Of a DNA stretch of 15,049 nucleotides, positions 13,923 to 15,049 are shown piece after piece. The DNA lies in NCBI GenBank assembly GCA_947167555.1, contig CAMVIO010000025.1, positions 1-15,049 on the forward strand. The letters are read 5' to 3'. Under the pieces are notes generated by a model that saw only the letters and a list, made by a program, of their open reading frames with translations, was not told where the DNA came from and ran no database searches. The number at the start of each line of letters is the position of its first letter. Within the stretch, counting starts at the first letter, position 1. Source of the stretch: an uncultured Selenomonadales bacterium. Its GTDB lineage: Bacteria > Bacillota > Negativicutes > Selenomonadales > Selenomonadaceae. The position numbers and the translations under genes were made by a program.

Positions 13923-14891
13923 TTGCAACTGATTTCAATCGTGGTGCCGGTTTACAACGAGGAAGTGAACATCCGGCACTTTTACGAGGCGATTGTGGCG
14001 GTCATGGAGCCGTTGCCTTATACCTTTGAGCTGATATTCGTCGACGACGGCTCGACGGATTCCAGCCGGGAGATATTGCACGCGCTGGAGCGGGAGGACG
14101 AGCGGGTACAGCCGATCTTCCTCGCGAGGAACTCCGGCCACCAGCTTGCGCTGACCTGCGGCCTCGACTATGCCGACGGCGACGCGGTCATCATGATGGA
14201 CGGCGATATGCAGCACCCGCCGGAAATGATTCCAACGCTCCTGGCGGAGTGGGAAAACGGCTATGAGGTCGTGCAGACCATTCGCAAGACGACGGAGGGC
14301 GTCTCGTTCATAAAGAAGGCGACGTCCAATCTCTATTACAAGCTGCTGAACATGATTTCCACCGTGCCGATCCAGCCCGGCGGCTCCGACTTCCGGCTGA
14401 TGGACGGCGTCGTGGTGCGGGCTTTCCGCCGTTACCGCGAGCACGCGCGCTTCATCCGCGGCATGGTCGGCGCTATGGGCTACCGGCAGAAGAAAATCGA
14501 GTTCGTTGCGCCGCCGCGTTTCGCCGGCGTATCGAAATTCTCGCCGAGAAAGATGCTGCATTTCGCGTTGGACGGCATCCTCGCCTATTCGACGCTGCCG
14601 CTCCGGTTCGCGCTGTACGGCGGCGTGTTCTGCGGCTTCGTCAGCTTCTGCCTGTTCCTGCACGTGCTGTTCGTCAAGTATATCGAGAACGACGCCGTGC
14701 CCGGCTGGGCGACGATCCTCGGCTGCATCCTGTTCTTCGGCGGCTTCCAGCTCATCATATTGGGCATCATGGGCGAATACATCGGACGCATCTTCGAGGA
14801 AACGAAAGGACGCCCGCTGTACCTGATCGCAAGGGGCAAGCCGAAGGACGAGGCAGGCGGCGGCCCTTCGGCGGTGGGGGCGAGAGGATAA
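13923..14891 (+). CDS. GT2 family glycosyltransferase with two C-terminal membrane helices (GtrB/DPM1-like)
   Basis: This family moves a sugar from a nucleotide donor to undecaprenyl phosphate on the cytoplasmic face; the lipid-linked sugar then modifies envelope polymers or feeds other transferases. The 322-residue protein has the GT-A start VVPVYNEE (7-14), Asp41-Asp42 in VDDGSTD, the metal-binding D93-G-D95 in MDGDMQHPPE, GGSDFRLMD near 158, and an RFAGVSKFSPRKM segment of the GtrB/YkoT/CsbB type. Two hydrophobic helices follow at about 222-250 and 262-287. The start is TTG 13923, with GGAGAAGGGG at 13908-13917 upstream; an ATG is not available before the fold begins. It is alone in its transcription unit, without the flippase or polytopic transferase that often accompany GtrB. 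The sugar and acceptor cannot be told. Confidence 0.88.
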   Translation: MQLISIVVPVYNEEVNIRHFYEAIVAVMEPLPYTFELIFVDDGSTDSSREILHALEREDERVQPIFLARNSGHQLALTCGLDYADGDAVIMMDGDMQHPPEMIPTLLAEWENGYEVVQTIRKTTEGVSFIKKATSNLYYKLLNMISTVPIQPGGSDFRLMDGVVVRAFRRYREHARFIRGMVGAMGYRQKKIEFVAPPRFAGVSKFSPRKMLHFALDGILAYSTLPLRFALYGGVFCGFVSFCLFLHVLFVKYIENDAVPGWATILGCILFFGGFQLIILGIMGEYIGRIFEETKGRPLYLIARGKPKDEAGGGPSAVGARG

Positions 14892-14911
14892 TAGAGCAAA
14901 CAAGGATACAG

Positions 14912-14951
14912 AAATGCCCCTGCGCTTCGGTTGAAAGCGCAGGGGCATTTT
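14912..14951. terminator. Bidirectional terminator between convergent genes
   Basis: A perfect 16-bp stem (14912-14927 with 14935-14950) around a seven-base loop, flanked by AAA on the left and TTTT on the right. It lies 20 bases after the glycosyltransferase stop and four bases beyond the stop of the minus-strand gene, so it can serve both. The T runs are short on both sides. Confidence 0.88.
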
Positions 14952-14955
14952 GCGC

Positions 14956-15049
14956 TTATATTCCGCTTTTTTCCACTTCGTCAAACACGGCGGTGATTTC
15001 CTCCGAGGGCGGCGCGTCCGTTTTGCTTACGATGTAAATCGCGAGGGCG
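14956..15049 (-). CDS. C-terminal end of an unidentified minus-strand gene (cut by window edge)
   Basis: On the minus strand a frame is open from the window edge to TAA (complement of 14956-14958), giving 30 residues. They begin ALAIYIVSK, which may be the end of a hydrophobic segment, continue with TDAPPSEEIT, and end FDEVEKSGI. The residue mix and GC-rich third positions look coding, and the shared terminator supports a convergent gene. I do not recognise the protein; too little of it is visible to assign a family. Confidence 0.55.
   Translation of the reverse strand, partial: ALAIYIVSKTDAPPSEEITAVFDEVEKSGI

Noticed and set aside
13935..14984. Minus-strand ORF (349 codons) opposite the glycosyltransferase
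   Set aside because: Antisense to a clear GT2 gene and running through the bidirectional terminator; composition is Arg/His/Val-rich shadow.
1..15049. New defence, mobile or biosynthetic system
   Set aside because: All large ORFs belong to known housekeeping or envelope families; there are no transposases, integrases, repeats, attachment sites or base-composition breaks that would mark an inserted system.

Overview
The window looks like ordinary chromosomal core genome of a high-GC, probably motile, diderm Firmicute. Negativicutes of a Selenomonas-like type is my best inference, not a database result. Supporting signs are: the L21 / Prp / L27 / Obg order; an L27 with the cleavable N-terminal extension seen in Firmicutes and relatives; a Prp protease with both catalytic residues; a CheV chemotaxis adaptor; the YhbY-ProB-ProA-NadD-YqeK-RsfS neighbourhood; strong AGGAGG ribosome binding sites; and several TTG starts. 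I see no insertion sequences, phage genes, tRNA, rRNA, CRISPR array or toxin-antitoxin pair. I found no convincing new multi-gene system; what merits attention is mostly regulatory architecture, one very small unlisted gene and one divergent active site.

Layout. Bases 1-3642 hold the end of sbcD and all of sbcC (translationally coupled), the Mre11/Rad50-type nuclease. A strong promoter (3663-3691) and a structured leader resembling the L21 leader precede rplU, prp and rpmA (3817-4774). A strong intrinsic terminator hairpin sits directly in front of obgE (4845-6128), which is followed by yhbY and proB (to 7601). A second terminator overlapped by a promoter lies before proA (7713-8972). Then follow a 50-residue membrane peptide gene, nadD and yqeK, all three linked to the gene before by overlaps or a short gap, then an LCP-family gene, rsfS and an S1-domain protein of the CvfB/YitL type (to 12701). 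cheV has its own promoter and terminator (12710-13843). A GT2 glycosyltransferase with two membrane helices has its own promoter (13853-14891). It ends at a 16-bp hairpin shared with a convergent minus-strand gene cut off by the window edge.

How the genes fit together. The middle of the window is a growth and ribosome block: two 50S proteins, the protease that matures one of them, two 50S assembly factors (Obg, YhbY) and the ribosome silencing factor RsfS. It is interleaved with proline synthesis (ProB, ProA), NAD synthesis (NadD) and Ap4A breakdown (YqeK). The LCP protein and glycosyltransferase act at the envelope, CheV in chemotaxis, and SbcCD in processing DNA ends and hairpins.
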